From Wocania_A spongiicola (GTDB lineage Bacteria; Bacteroidota; Bacteroidia; Flavobacteriales; Flavobacteriaceae), in assembly GCF_023502325.1 (NCBI RefSeq), contig NZ_JAMFLZ010000003.1, forward strand, positions 248,001 through 312,000: a stretch of 64,000 nucleotides of DNA. Direction: 5' to 3'. The translations under genes were made by a program, and so were the position numbers. A model generated the notes under the pieces. That model did not search any database. It was not told the origin of the DNA and was given only the letters and a program-made list of their open reading frames with translations. Shown one piece after another: positions 43,067 through 51,965 of the stretch. The first letter of the stretch is position 1, and each line of letters begins with the position of its first letter.

Positions 43067-43882
43067 ATGGAAAAATTACCAAAAATTGCATTACCCTTTA
43101 TAATTGTTGCGATTGTATTAGTTATCTTATTATCAAAATCTGCAGTAACTATAGATTCTGGTGAAGCAGGCGTATTGTTTAAAACCTTTGGAGATGGTGT
43201 TGTTACTGATGAGCCACCAATGGGAGAAGGGTTTCATATTGTTGCTCCTTGGAACAAGGTGTATGTTTATGAAGTAAGACAACAAGAGCTTTTTGAAAAA
43301 ATGAAAGTATTATCTTCAAACGGATTAGAAATTCAAATTGATGCTTCGGCATGGTATGAACCCGTTTATAGCGAATTAGGTAATTTGCACCAGTCTCTTG
43401 GTCAAGGCTATTTGCAGCGTGTTATTCAGCCTGCAATTCGTAGTGCAGCAAGAAGTGTAATTGGGCGTTATACTCCAGACGATTTGTATTCAACTAAACG
43501 TGACGCCATTCAAGTTGAAATTTTTGAAGAAACAAAAAAAATACTTGATAAACAATATGTTCAATTAAATGAGGTATTAGTAAGGGATGTAACTTTACCG
43601 CCAACAATTAAAGACGCCATAGAACGTAAATTAAAGCAAGAACAAGAATCTTTAGAATATGAATTCAGATTAGTGACTGCTGAAAAAGAAGCTGAGAAAG
43701 TAATTATTGAAGCAAAAGGTAAAGCAGATGCAAATCGAATTTTAAGCGCATCATTAACAGATAAGATTCTTCAAGACAAAGGTATAGAAGCTACAGTTAA
43801 GCTTTCAGAGTCTCCAAATAGCAAAGTTATTGTTATTGGTTCTGGTGATAGTGGAATGCCTATTATTTTGGGTAATCAATAA
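43067..43882 (+). CDS. SPFH/prohibitin family membrane protein
   Basis: A 271-residue prohibitin-like protein. One N-terminal helix (LPFIIVAIVLVILLSKSA) anchors an SPFH domain opening VTIDSGEAGVLFKTFGDGV. It continues EGFHIVAPWNKVYVYEVRQQ and RVIQPAIRSAARSVIGRYTP, followed by a charged coiled coil (KLKQEQESLEYEFRLVTAEK). Bacterial SPFH proteins form large ring or cage assemblies, often with FtsH protease. It follows the VWA gene by 13 bp, and the two may act together at the inner membrane. Confidence 0.9.
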   Translation: MEKLPKIALPFIIVAIVLVILLSKSAVTIDSGEAGVLFKTFGDGVVTDEPPMGEGFHIVAPWNKVYVYEVRQQELFEKMKVLSSNGLEIQIDASAWYEPVYSELGNLHQSLGQGYLQRVIQPAIRSAARSVIGRYTPDDLYSTKRDAIQVEIFEETKKILDKQYVQLNEVLVRDVTLPPTIKDAIERKLKQEQESLEYEFRLVTAEKEAEKVIIEAKGKADANRILSASLTDKILQDKGIEATVKLSESPNSKVIVIGSGDSGMPIILGNQ

Positions 43883-43982
43883 TCAAATAATTCAGCATTT
43901 AAAGCATTCTATTAAAAATTATTAATTTTTAGTGGCCAATTTTTTAATATTGTTGAATTGTTACAAGAATTATATTTATAAT

Positions 43983-44014
43983 TTGGATTTAATCATATAA
44001 ATTATAGATATTTG
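43983..44014 (+). promoter_or_regulatory. Promoter of the histidine operon
   Basis: TTG (43983-43985), 21 nt, then GATATTTG (44007-44014), seven of eight to TAnnTTTG. It lies just before the leader peptide ATG at 44032, as expected for an attenuated operon. Confidence 0.55.
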
Positions 44015-44031
44015 TACAGATAAAAAAAGAC

Positions 44032-44085
44032 ATGACTTTTATTCAATTACATCATCATTTTCATATTTGCTCTCAGGCGAAGTGA
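44032..44085 (+). CDS. hisL: Histidine operon leader peptide
   Basis: A 17-codon frame from ATG 44032, MTFIQLHHHFHICSQAK, ending TGA 44085. Four histidine codons within five positions (HHHFH) make it a histidine-sensing leader peptide. Ribosome stalling on these codons at low His-tRNA would prevent the downstream terminator hairpin (44117-44148) from forming. It is followed by the complete his operon. Function is inferred from this arrangement, which parallels hisL of enterobacteria and is also known in Bacteroidota. Confidence 0.9.
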   Translation: MTFIQLHHHFHICSQAK

Positions 44086-44116
44086 AAATGTATTGAGTAA
44101 AATCAACATATATTTT

Positions 44117-44148
44117 AAACCCGTTTGAGACAATCAAGCGGGTTTTTT
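44117..44148 (+). terminator. Attenuator hairpin of the histidine operon
   Basis: The 12-pair stem AAACCCGTTTGA (44117-44128) and TCAAGCGGGTTT (44134-44145) has one G-T pair and a GACAA loop. Six T follow (44143-44148). It lies between the leader peptide and hisG. Confidence 0.9.
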
Positions 44149-44194
44149 AATTATAATACTAGCTAGATTGTTTCAAACTCATAAAAACAACAGA

Positions 44195-45052
44195 ATGAGT
44201 AAATTAAGAATTGCAGTACAAAAGTCGGGGCGTTTAAATGAGGACTCCATGAGGATTTTAAAAGACATAGGTATTTCTATTGATAATGGAAAGGATCAAT
44301 TGAAGGCGTCAGCTAAAAATTTTCCTGTAGAAGTTTTTTATTTAAGAAATGGCGATATTCCACAATATCTAAAAGACGGCGTTGTTGATGCAGCTATTAT
44401 TGGAGAAAATGTTCTAATTGAAAAAGGAAAAGGTATAAAAGTTATTGAAAAACTAGGCTTTTCTACTTGTCGCGTATGTATAGCAGTCCCAAAATCTGCA
44501 AAATATACAGATGTTAAAGATTTAGAAGGTAAACGCATTGCAACTTCATATCCAAATACAGTACAAATGTATTTAGATGAAAATGGGGTAAAAGCCAATC
44601 TTCATATTATTAACGGTTCAGTTGAAATAGCTCCAAATATAGGGCTTGCAGATGCTATTTGTGATATAGTTTCCAGCGGAAGTACTTTGTTTAAAAATAA
44701 TTTAAAAGAAGTAGATACTATTTTAAAATCGGAAGCAGTTTTAGCAGTCTCGCCTATTTTAAGTGATGAAAAACTAGCTATATTAAATACGATTCAATTT
44801 AGAATTCAATCGGTTTTAAAAGGCAGAAATTCTAAGTACGTGTTACTTAATGCTCCAAACGATAAAATTCAAGATATAATCAATGTATTACCTGGTATGA
44901 AAAGCCCAACAGTTTTACCGCTAGCAGAAGCGGGTTGGAGCTCAGTACATTCAGTAATTAGTAAAAACGAATTTTGGAATGTTATAGACGCTCTAAAAGC
45001 CAATGGAGCTGAAGGAATCTTAGTATGTCCTATTGAAAAAATGGTACTTTAA
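44195..45052 (+). CDS. hisG: ATP phosphoribosyltransferase, long form
   Basis: A 285-residue HisG, first and feedback-controlled enzyme of histidine synthesis (ATP plus PRPP). The catalytic domain starts LRIAVQKSGRLNEDSMRIL. The PRPP loop region is DAICDIVSSGSTL, and the C-terminal regulatory ACT-like domain includes MKSPTVLPLAEAGWSSVHSV. This is the long HisG that needs no HisZ. I start at ATG 44195 (MSKLRIAVQ); an in-frame TTG at 44168 lies nearer the attenuator and would add an unconserved leader. Confidence 0.95.
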   Translation: MSKLRIAVQKSGRLNEDSMRILKDIGISIDNGKDQLKASAKNFPVEVFYLRNGDIPQYLKDGVVDAAIIGENVLIEKGKGIKVIEKLGFSTCRVCIAVPKSAKYTDVKDLEGKRIATSYPNTVQMYLDENGVKANLHIINGSVEIAPNIGLADAICDIVSSGSTLFKNNLKEVDTILKSEAVLAVSPILSDEKLAILNTIQFRIQSVLKGRNSKYVLLNAPNDKIQDIINVLPGMKSPTVLPLAEAGWSSVHSVISKNEFWNVIDALKANGAEGILVCPIEKMVL

Positions 45053-45061
45053 TTAATTATC

Positions 45062-46345
45062 ATGAAAATAATTAATAATCCAAATAGAGAAAGCTGGTCT
45101 GAGGTTTTAAAACGCCCAACACAAACTGTTGGAGATATTGAAGATGTTGTAAATAAAGTATTTAGCGAAGTCTCTAAGAGAGGCGATGTTGCTATTAAGG
45201 CATTTACAAATAAGTTTGATGGCGTTTCTTTAGAATCAAACATAGTTACGTCAAAGGAAATAGAACATGCTATTCAGCAAGTTCCTATAAGCCTTCAAAA
45301 TGCAATTAAAAAAGCAAAAGAAAACATTGAAGCATTTCACACTGCACAAAAAACATCTAAGGTAGAAATAGAAACAACTATTGGTGTAGCTTGCTGGCAA
45401 GAAAAACGTCCTATTCAAAAAATTGGCTTATATATTCCAGGGGGTACTGCACCACTTTTCTCAACAGTTTTAATGTTAGCAGTTCCTGCACGAATAGCAG
45501 GTTGCAAAGAGGTTGTATTATGTTCACCTCCTAATAAAGAAGGAAAACTAGCCCCCGAGATTTTATTTGCTGCAAAGCTTTGTGGTGTTACAAAAATTAT
45601 AAAAGTAGGTGGGATTCAAGCTATAGCTGGTTTAACATTTGGAACTGACAATATTCCTCAAGTATATAAAATTTTCGGACCAGGAAATCAGTTTGTAACT
45701 GTGGCTAAGCAATTAGCTACAAAGTACGGTGTTGCTATAGATATGCCTGCTGGTCCGAGTGAATTATTAGTGGTTGCAGATGAATCTGCCAACGCTTCGT
45801 ATATTGCATCTGACTTATTGAGTCAAGCAGAACATGGTACTGATAGCCAAGTAATTTTAGTATCTACATCAAAAGACTTAATTAATAATGTTTCTATAGA
45901 AGTAGAAAACCAATTAGCTATACTTCCGCGTAAAACAATTGCAGAAAAGGCCATTGCTAATTCTAAACTAATTTATGTTGAAAATGATGATTTAGCATTA
46001 GAATTAATTGATGAATATGGGCCAGAACATTTCATTATCTGTTCTAAAAAAGAAGATTTTTTTGTTGAAGGTATAAATAATGCAGGGTCAGTGTTTATTG
46101 GAGATTACACACCTGAAAGTGCAGGTGACTACGCTTCTGGAACAAACCATACATTACCTACTAATGGGTTTGCAAAATCCTATTCTGGAGTGAATTTAGA
46201 TAGTTTTTTAAAGAGCATGACATTTCAGAAAATATCAAAAGAAGGTCTTTTGAATATTGGAGAAACGATAGAGTTAATGGCAGAAGCTGAAGGTTTGCAA
46301 GCACATAAAAACGCTGTAACAATCAGATTAAAGGATTTAAAATAA
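45062..46345 (+). CDS. hisD: Histidinol dehydrogenase
   Basis: A 427-residue zinc enzyme that carries out the last two oxidations to histidine. Diagnostic phrases are VACWQEKRPIQKIGLYIPGG, YKIFGPGNQFVTVAKQLA, AIDMPAGPSELLVVAD, LLSQAEHGTDSQVILV (Gln and His as metal ligands) and GPEHFII. Length is normal. Its stop overlaps the hisC start by one base (TAATG), giving translational coupling. Confidence 0.95.
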   Translation: MKIINNPNRESWSEVLKRPTQTVGDIEDVVNKVFSEVSKRGDVAIKAFTNKFDGVSLESNIVTSKEIEHAIQQVPISLQNAIKKAKENIEAFHTAQKTSKVEIETTIGVACWQEKRPIQKIGLYIPGGTAPLFSTVLMLAVPARIAGCKEVVLCSPPNKEGKLAPEILFAAKLCGVTKIIKVGGIQAIAGLTFGTDNIPQVYKIFGPGNQFVTVAKQLATKYGVAIDMPAGPSELLVVADESANASYIASDLLSQAEHGTDSQVILVSTSKDLINNVSIEVENQLAILPRKTIAEKAIANSKLIYVENDDLALELIDEYGPEHFIICSKKEDFFVEGINNAGSVFIGDYTPESAGDYASGTNHTLPTNGFAKSYSGVNLDSFLKSMTFQKISKEGLLNIGETIELMAEAEGLQAHKNAVTIRLKDLK

Positions 46346-47382
46346 TGAATATTCAAAATTTAATCAGACCGACAATAAAAGCATTAAAACCGTATTCGTC
46401 TGCAAGAGATGAATTTCAAGGTAATAGTAGTGCTATGGTATTTTTAGATGCGAACGAAAACCCTTTTGAAAATGGAGTTAATCGTTATCCAGATCCTCAA
46501 CAAAGAACTGTAAAGTCTTTGCTTTCAAAAATTAAGGATATACCGCAGCAAAACATACTTTTGGGAAATGGAAGTGATGAAGTTTTAGATTTAATATTTA
46601 GAGCATTTTGCGAACCCAATCAAGATAACATAATTACATTGCCACCAACGTATGGTATGTATAGTGTATTAGCAAATATCAACGCTATTGAAATTAAAAG
46701 TACCCTATTAGACAATAATTTTCAACCTAAAGTTGATGACATATTAAAAACAGTGAATGAAAACTCAAAGTTGCTTTTTTTATGTACACCAAACAATCCA
46801 ACAGGTAATAGTTTTAAAACTAAATCTATTGAAAGATTGATTAAAGAATTTAAAGGCATTGTAGTTATAGACGAAGCCTATATTGATTTTTCAAATGAAG
46901 AAAGTTGGGCAAGTCGATTGAAAGATTTTCCAAATTTAATTGTTACCCAAACACTTTCAAAAGCCTATGGAATGGCAGGTATAAGATTAGGGATTTGTTA
47001 TTCTTCAGAAGAGATTATTTCTGTTTTAAACCGCATCAAACCTCCTTATAACGTGAATGAATTAACGCAGTTAAAAGCTATTGATAGATTATCTAATATT
47101 GAAAATGTTCAAGGAGAAATTAAAAGAATTGTATTAGACAGAAATCAATTGGCACAAGAATTATCGGCTATCAATTTTATTGAAAAAATATATCCTTCTG
47201 ATGCTAATTTCCTTCTTGTTAAAGTAGATGATGCAAATTTAAGATATCAACAACTTATAAAAAATGGAATTGTGATTAGAAACAGAACCAATCAAGCACT
47301 TTGTGATAATTGTTTGAGAATTACAATTGGAACATTTGCAGAAAATGAAAATTTAATAATGACACTAAAATCATTAAAATAA
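46345..47382 (+). CDS. hisC: Histidinol-phosphate aminotransferase
   Basis: A 345-residue PLP aminotransferase of fold type I. It has LDANENPFENGVNRYPDPQQ near the start, LLGNGSDEVLDLI, FLCTPNNPTGNSF, and the PLP lysine Lys206 in TLSKAYGMAGIRLG. It converts imidazole-acetol phosphate to histidinol phosphate. It is coupled to hisD and hisB by one-base stop/start overlaps on both sides. Confidence 0.95.
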   Translation: MNIQNLIRPTIKALKPYSSARDEFQGNSSAMVFLDANENPFENGVNRYPDPQQRTVKSLLSKIKDIPQQNILLGNGSDEVLDLIFRAFCEPNQDNIITLPPTYGMYSVLANINAIEIKSTLLDNNFQPKVDDILKTVNENSKLLFLCTPNNPTGNSFKTKSIERLIKEFKGIVVIDEAYIDFSNEESWASRLKDFPNLIVTQTLSKAYGMAGIRLGICYSSEEIISVLNRIKPPYNVNELTQLKAIDRLSNIENVQGEIKRIVLDRNQLAQELSAINFIEKIYPSDANFLLVKVDDANLRYQQLIKNGIVIRNRTNQALCDNCLRITIGTFAENENLIMTLKSLK

Positions 47383-48515
47383 TGAAGAAAGTATTATTTA
47401 TAGATAGAGATGGGACATTAATAAAAGAACCAGCTGACGAACAAGTTGATGCATTTGAGAAGTTAATTTTCTATCCAAAGGTATTTCAATATCTAGGTAA
47501 GATATGCAAGGAGTTAGATTATGAAATAATCATGGTGACCAATCAAGATGGCTTGGGGACCCCTGATAATCCTTCTGAAAAGTTTTGGCCTATTCATAAT
47601 TTTATAATTGATACTTTTAAAAATGAAGGTATCGAGTTTAAAGAAGTATATATAGATGAAACCTATGCAAAAGATAATGCGCCAACACGTAAACCAAATA
47701 CAGGATTGCTTACCAAGTTTTTTTCTAATGAATATGATTTGGAAAACTCTTTCGTGATTGGAGATAGGTTAACTGATATAGAATTAGCAAAAAACTTAGG
47801 AGCAAAGGGTGTTTTTATAAATGATGAAACTCATTTAGGTACAAACGAAATCACTGTTAAAAGAGAAGAGTTAAATACGTTTATTGCTTTAGAAAGCAAT
47901 GATTGGGAAAAGATCTATCAGTTTTTAAAGGCAGATGAGCGTTCTGGTGGTGTTATAAGAAATACAAATGAAACCAAAATAGCTATTCAGTTAAACCTAG
48001 ATGGTACTGGAAAAAGCAAGATTGATACTGGGCTTCCTTTTTTCGATCATATGCTAGACCAGATTGCTCGCCACGGTCAATTAGATTTAAATATTAAAGT
48101 TGATGGCGATTTAGAAGTAGATGAACACCATACTATTGAAGATACAGCCATTGCTTTAGGAGAACTGTTCAATAAAACTCTAGGGAATAAATTAGGTATT
48201 GAGCGCTATGGATTTTGTTTACCAATGGACGATTGCTTTGCTCAAGCAGCAATTGATTTTGGTGGTAGAAACTGGTTGGTTTGGGAAGCAGATTTTAAGC
48301 GGGAAATGATTGGTAAGATGCCAACCGAAATGTTTTATCATTTTTTTAAATCATTTACCGATGGTGCTAAATGCAATTTAAACATAAAAGCTGATGGGAC
48401 TAACGAACATCATAAAATTGAAGCTATTTTTAAAGCCTTTGCAAAAGCTATTAAAATGGCTGTGAAGCGTGATATTGAAAAGATGATTTTACCATCAACA
48501 AAAGGAATGTTATAA
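47382..48515 (+). CDS. hisB: Bifunctional histidinol-phosphatase / imidazoleglycerol-phosphate dehydratase
   Basis: A 377-residue fusion. The N-terminal HAD phosphatase (about 1-165) has the nucleophile pair Asp8/Asp10 in LFIDRDGTL, MVTNQDGLG and SFVIGDRLTDIELA. The C-terminal IGPD domain (about 185-377) has GLPFFDHMLDQIARHGQLDL, VDEHHTIEDTAIALGE and NEHHKIEAIFKAFAKA, whose histidines bind manganese. The same fusion occurs in E. coli. A 7-nt-periodic repeat follows in the 55-bp gap before hisH. Confidence 0.95.
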   Translation: MKKVLFIDRDGTLIKEPADEQVDAFEKLIFYPKVFQYLGKICKELDYEIIMVTNQDGLGTPDNPSEKFWPIHNFIIDTFKNEGIEFKEVYIDETYAKDNAPTRKPNTGLLTKFFSNEYDLENSFVIGDRLTDIELAKNLGAKGVFINDETHLGTNEITVKREELNTFIALESNDWEKIYQFLKADERSGGVIRNTNETKIAIQLNLDGTGKSKIDTGLPFFDHMLDQIARHGQLDLNIKVDGDLEVDEHHTIEDTAIALGELFNKTLGNKLGIERYGFCLPMDDCFAQAAIDFGGRNWLVWEADFKREMIGKMPTEMFYHFFKSFTDGAKCNLNIKADGTNEHHKIEAIFKAFAKAIKMAVKRDIEKMILPSTKGML

Positions 48516-48518
48516 AAT

Positions 48519-48555
48519 GACTATTAGCCTATAGCTGTTTACTAATAGCTATAGA
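48519..48555. repeat. Heptamer-periodic repeat with inverted arms between hisB and hisH
   Basis: From 48521 five consecutive 7-mers read CTATTAG, CCTATAG, CTGTTTA, CTAATAG, CTATAGA. Within it CTATAGCT (48529-48536) and AGCTATAG (48547-48554) form an 8-bp stem with a 10-nt loop. A related 7-nt pattern lies between leuC and leuD (58961-59028). Confidence 0.6.
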
Positions 48556-48570
48556 GACAAAATTAAAAAA

Positions 48571-49152
48571 ATGAAACTTATAATTATTAATTACGGTGCA
48601 GGAAATATAAAAAGCATTCAGTTTGCTTTCAATCGCTTAGGATATGATGCTATTTTGTCCAATGATCCTAAGGAAATAAAATCAGCTGATAAAGTAATAT
48701 TTCCTGGTGTAGGAGAAGCAAGTTCTGCTATGAAAATGCTTAAAGAAAGTGGTCTTGATACACTAATACCAACATTAAAACAACCTGTTTTGGGTATTTG
48801 TTTGGGTATGCAATTAATGTGTTTACATACTGAAGAAGGTGATACTCAAGGGTTAGGTATATTTCAAACTCATGTAAAACGTTTTTCAAACCGTGTAAAA
48901 GTGCCACAAATGGGTTGGAATGTAATAAAAAACCTAAAATCTGATTTATTTAAAGGAGTTAAAGAAAATGAATACATGTATTTGGTACACAGTTTCTATG
49001 TTGAACATTGCAATGAAACCATTGCTGCAACAGATTATGAGATTAATTATGCTTCGGCATTACAGCATAAAAATTTTTATGGAACACAATTTCACCCAGA
49101 AAAAAGCAGCCACGCAGGAGCTAAAATATTACAGAATTTTATAGAATTATAA
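48571..49152 (+). CDS. hisH: Imidazole glycerol phosphate synthase, glutaminase subunit
   Basis: A 193-residue class I glutamine amidotransferase. The nucleophile Cys77 is in LGICLGMQLM and the His-Glu pair is in GTQFHPEKSS. The start IIINYGAGNIKSIQ and KVPQMGWNVI are HisH-specific. It supplies ammonia to HisF for imidazole ring closure. It begins the second block of the operon after the repeat-bearing gap. Confidence 0.95.
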   Translation: MKLIIINYGAGNIKSIQFAFNRLGYDAILSNDPKEIKSADKVIFPGVGEASSAMKMLKESGLDTLIPTLKQPVLGICLGMQLMCLHTEEGDTQGLGIFQTHVKRFSNRVKVPQMGWNVIKNLKSDLFKGVKENEYMYLVHSFYVEHCNETIAATDYEINYASALQHKNFYGTQFHPEKSSHAGAKILQNFIEL

Positions 49153-49156
49153 ACAT

Positions 49157-49891
49157 ATGAGAATAATACCAGCCATAGATATCATTGACGGAAAATGTGT
49201 TCGCTTAACCAAAGGAGATTATGACACTAAAAAAGTATATAACGAAAACCCTTTGGAAGTAGCTAAAATGTTTGAAGCTTCAGGAATTGAGTATTTACAT
49301 TTAGTAGATTTAGATGGAGCAAAAGCTAAGCATATAGTAAACTACAAAGTTTTAGACCAAATTGCTTCAAAAACAAACCTGAAGATTGATTTTGGTGGTG
49401 GATTAAAAGCCAATGAAGACTTGCATATAGCCTTTAACTCTGGAGCAAGACAAGTAACTGGAGGAAGTATCGCTGTAAAAGATCGTGATACTTTTGAAGG
49501 TTGGATTTCAAAGTATGGTTCAGCAAAAATTATTTTAGGTGCAGATAGTGATGATGGCAAAGTATCAATTAGTGGCTGGATGGAGCAAAGCAAAGAAGAT
49601 GTTATTCCGTTTATAAAAAATTATCAAAAAAGGAGTATTCAATATGTAATTTGTACTGATATTTCTAAAGACGGTATGTTAGAAGGTCCTTCTATAGAGT
49701 TGTATAAACAGATTATTGAAGAATGTTCGAACAGTAGTAAAGGACAATCCATTAAATTGATAGCTTCTGGAGGTATTTCTCATATTGATGAGTTACCAAT
49801 TCTAAAAGAAATTGGCTGCGAAGGTGTCATCATTGGCAAAGCTATTTATGAAAATAGAATCAGTTTAAAACAATTAGAGAAATTTGTATAA
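49157..49891 (+). CDS. hisA: ProFAR isomerase
   Basis: A 244-residue (beta/alpha)8 barrel isomerase. The first catalytic Asp is Asp8 in IPAIDIIDGKCVRLTKG and the second is in ICTDISKDGMLEGPS. The phosphate loops IDFGGGLKANEDL and KLIASGGISHIDEL are both seen. It converts ProFAR to PRFAR. The stop is directly followed by the hisF ATG (no gap), and the protein shares the half-barrel pattern of HisF. Confidence 0.95.
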   Translation: MRIIPAIDIIDGKCVRLTKGDYDTKKVYNENPLEVAKMFEASGIEYLHLVDLDGAKAKHIVNYKVLDQIASKTNLKIDFGGGLKANEDLHIAFNSGARQVTGGSIAVKDRDTFEGWISKYGSAKIILGADSDDGKVSISGWMEQSKEDVIPFIKNYQKRSIQYVICTDISKDGMLEGPSIELYKQIIEECSNSSKGQSIKLIASGGISHIDELPILKEIGCEGVIIGKAIYENRISLKQLEKFV

Positions 49892-50647
49892 ATGTTAACA
49901 AAGCGAATCATACCCTGCCTAGATATAAAAAACGGTCGAACCGTTAAAGGCGTAAATTTTGTTGATTTACGTGATGCTGGCGACCCTGTAGAATTAGCTA
50001 AGCAGTATGCTGAATTAGGAGCAGACGAATTGGTGTTTTTAGATATTTCGGCTACACTAGAAGGAAGAGCAACTACCTTAGATATGGTATTACATGTTGC
50101 CGAACAGGTAAATATTCCGTTTACTGTAGGTGGTGGTATTTCTTCTATTGAAGATGTAGATGCCTTATTGCAATGTGGCGCAGATAAAGTATCTATCAAT
50201 TCCTCAGCATTAAAGCGTCCAGAACTGGTTAACGATTTGTCAAGTAAATTTGGAAGCCAATGTGTTGTAGTTGCTATTGATGCAAAACAAATTGATGGAC
50301 AGTGGAAAGTACACTTAGCAGGAGGAAGTATTCCAACAGATATAGATTTATTCGAATGGGCTAAGGATGTAGAGGAACGTGGTGCTGGAGAAATTTTATT
50401 TACATCTATGAATCATGATGGGACAAAAAATGGTTTTGCAAATGAGGCACTTGCAAAACTATCAGACTTATTAAACATTCCTATCATAGCCTCAGGTGGA
50501 GCAGGAAATGTGCAACATTTTATAGATACGTTTAAAGAAGGAAAATCTGATGCAGCTTTGGCAGCAAGTGTATTTCATTTTGGCGAAATTCCAATTCCAG
50601 ATTTAAAAAAAGAATTAAAAGATAATAATATAGAAGTACGGCTTTAG
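49892..50647 (+). CDS. hisF: Imidazole glycerol phosphate synthase, cyclase subunit
   Basis: A 251-residue barrel enzyme that uses HisH-derived ammonia to close the imidazole ring. It starts RIIPCLDIKNGRTVKGVNF with catalytic Asp11. Other landmarks are VFLDISATLEGR, FTVGGGISSIEDV, ADKVSINSSAL, EILFTSMNHDGTKNGF (second catalytic Asp) and PIIASGGAGN. Length is normal. A 44-bp gap follows before hisIE. Confidence 0.95.
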   Translation: MLTKRIIPCLDIKNGRTVKGVNFVDLRDAGDPVELAKQYAELGADELVFLDISATLEGRATTLDMVLHVAEQVNIPFTVGGGISSIEDVDALLQCGADKVSINSSALKRPELVNDLSSKFGSQCVVVAIDAKQIDGQWKVHLAGGSIPTDIDLFEWAKDVEERGAGEILFTSMNHDGTKNGFANEALAKLSDLLNIPIIASGGAGNVQHFIDTFKEGKSDAALAASVFHFGEIPIPDLKKELKDNNIEVRL

Positions 50648-50691
50648 TCGTCATACTGAAATTGTTTCAGTATCACATAATGAATTAGATT

Positions 50692-51285
50692 ATGAAAATA
50701 CAATATGATTTAAACGGACTAGTTCCTGCAATAATACAAGACGCCACAACTAAAAACGTGTTAATGTTAGGCTATATGAATCAAGAGGCTTATCAAAAAA
50801 CCCTCGAAACAAAGCAGGTCACTTTTTTTAGTAGAAGTAAGCAACGTTTGTGGACAAAAGGAGAAGAAAGTGGTAATTTTTTAAATCTTGTAAATATCAA
50901 GAATGATTGTGATAACGACTCGCTTTTAATTCAGGTAAACCCAGAGGGGCCAACGTGTCATAAAGGAACAGATACTTGCTGGAAAGAAGAAAACACGCCA
51001 AATTATAGTTTCTTTTCAACCTTAGAAAATGTGATTTCAGAACGTGTTGCTAACAAAGACACTAATAAATCATATGTCGCAAGTTTATTTTCTAAAGGAA
51101 TTAATAAGATTGCACAGAAAGTAGGTGAGGAGGCTGTAGAAACAGTTATTGAAGCTATGGATAATAATGATGAATTGTTTTTATATGAGTCAGCAGATTT
51201 ACTCTTTCACTATCTCATGCTGTTACAAGCCAAAGGTTTTACTTTAAAGGATATTGAAACAGAATTAAAAAGTAGACATAAATAA
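50692..51285 (+). CDS. hisIE: Bifunctional phosphoribosyl-AMP cyclohydrolase / phosphoribosyl-ATP pyrophosphatase
   Basis: A 197-residue fusion. HisI (about 1-105) has LMLGYMNQEAYQKT, SRSKQRLWTKGEESGN, IKNDCDNDSLLIQVNPEGPT and CHKGTDTCW, whose cysteines and aspartates bind zinc and magnesium. HisE (about 110-197) has KVGEEAVETVIEAMDN and ESADLLFHYLMLL, the MazG-like helices. It catalyses steps two and three of the pathway. It is the last gene of the operon; an inverted repeat (51288-51318) follows. Confidence 0.95.
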   Translation: MKIQYDLNGLVPAIIQDATTKNVLMLGYMNQEAYQKTLETKQVTFFSRSKQRLWTKGEESGNFLNLVNIKNDCDNDSLLIQVNPEGPTCHKGTDTCWKEENTPNYSFFSTLENVISERVANKDTNKSYVASLFSKGINKIAQKVGEEAVETVIEAMDNNDELFLYESADLLFHYLMLLQAKGFTLKDIETELKSRHK

Positions 51286-51318
51286 AAGAGGTATTAATCT
51301 GGTTAGAAATAATACCTC
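51284..51318. terminator. Terminator hairpin between hisIE and the convergent membrane gene
   Basis: GAGGTATTA (51288-51296) and TAATACCTC (51310-51318) form a perfect 9-bp stem with a 13-nt loop. On the minus strand it is followed by TTTT, so it best serves the 51344-51763 gene. For his it lacks a T run. Confidence 0.6.
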
Positions 51319-51343
51319 CTAGTAATTGGTTGATTGAAATATT

Positions 51344-51763
51344 TTATGAAATCCACCCTTTACTAATTGAGTTTTTAGAAAACCAAATTAGGAATAAGCA
51401 AACAACAATAATCATTATTGGCATAACCATGCTAGGTATATCGACATTCATAAATAAGTAAATATGTTGAATAATAGCACTTAGTCCAGAAAGTACAAAT
51501 AAAATATAAGCCATTTTTTTTCTTAAAAGTAAGGCAATACATCCTAAAGCACCAGCAAAAACTGCAATTGCAAAAGCAGCTGTATACCATGTAGGGTGCT
51601 CAACTAGAAACTCTGCTTGCTGTTCTTCGGGTAATGCTGCAATCATTTCATCAGTTGCATAAGCCCTTGCTAAATATGCCATAACACCCATACCGTTCCA
51701 AATTAGAGCTAATACACTCACAACCCAGAACCAAACAGGTGGTTTTGTAGAAGAATTTGTCAT
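51344..51763 (-). CDS. Four-helix membrane protein, 139 aa
   Basis: A small integral membrane protein with helices at about residues 11-30 (FWVVSVLALIWNGMGVMAY), 60-81, 84-101 and 108-128. The loop between helices one and two is acidic (TDEMIAALPEEQQAEFLVEH). PPVWFWVVSVLALIWNGMG resembles small proteins annotated as hypothetical or sugar-transporter-like in Bacteroidota. No catalytic motif is seen. It is not adjacent to a partner on the same strand; the next minus gene starts 200 bp upstream. Confidence 0.65.
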   Translation of the reverse strand: MTNSSTKPPVWFWVVSVLALIWNGMGVMAYLARAYATDEMIAALPEEQQAEFLVEHPTWYTAAFAIAVFAGALGCIALLLRKKMAYILFVLSGLSAIIQHIYLFMNVDIPSMVMPIMIIVVCLFLIWFSKNSISKGWIS

Positions 51764-51965
51764 AATTATTTGTTTTTAGTTAGTTAATAATTGATTACAA
51801 TGTATAAATTTTTTGTTACAAATAATAAAAATCAAAGATTTTCACCTCTGCATTAAGACAAATTATGAAGAACTAGTTATAATTTATTACTGCTCACAAT
51901 ACTTTTAACCTATTACTATTATTATTGTACTGTACTTTTTTCCAACCTTATTATATCTTTGATAC

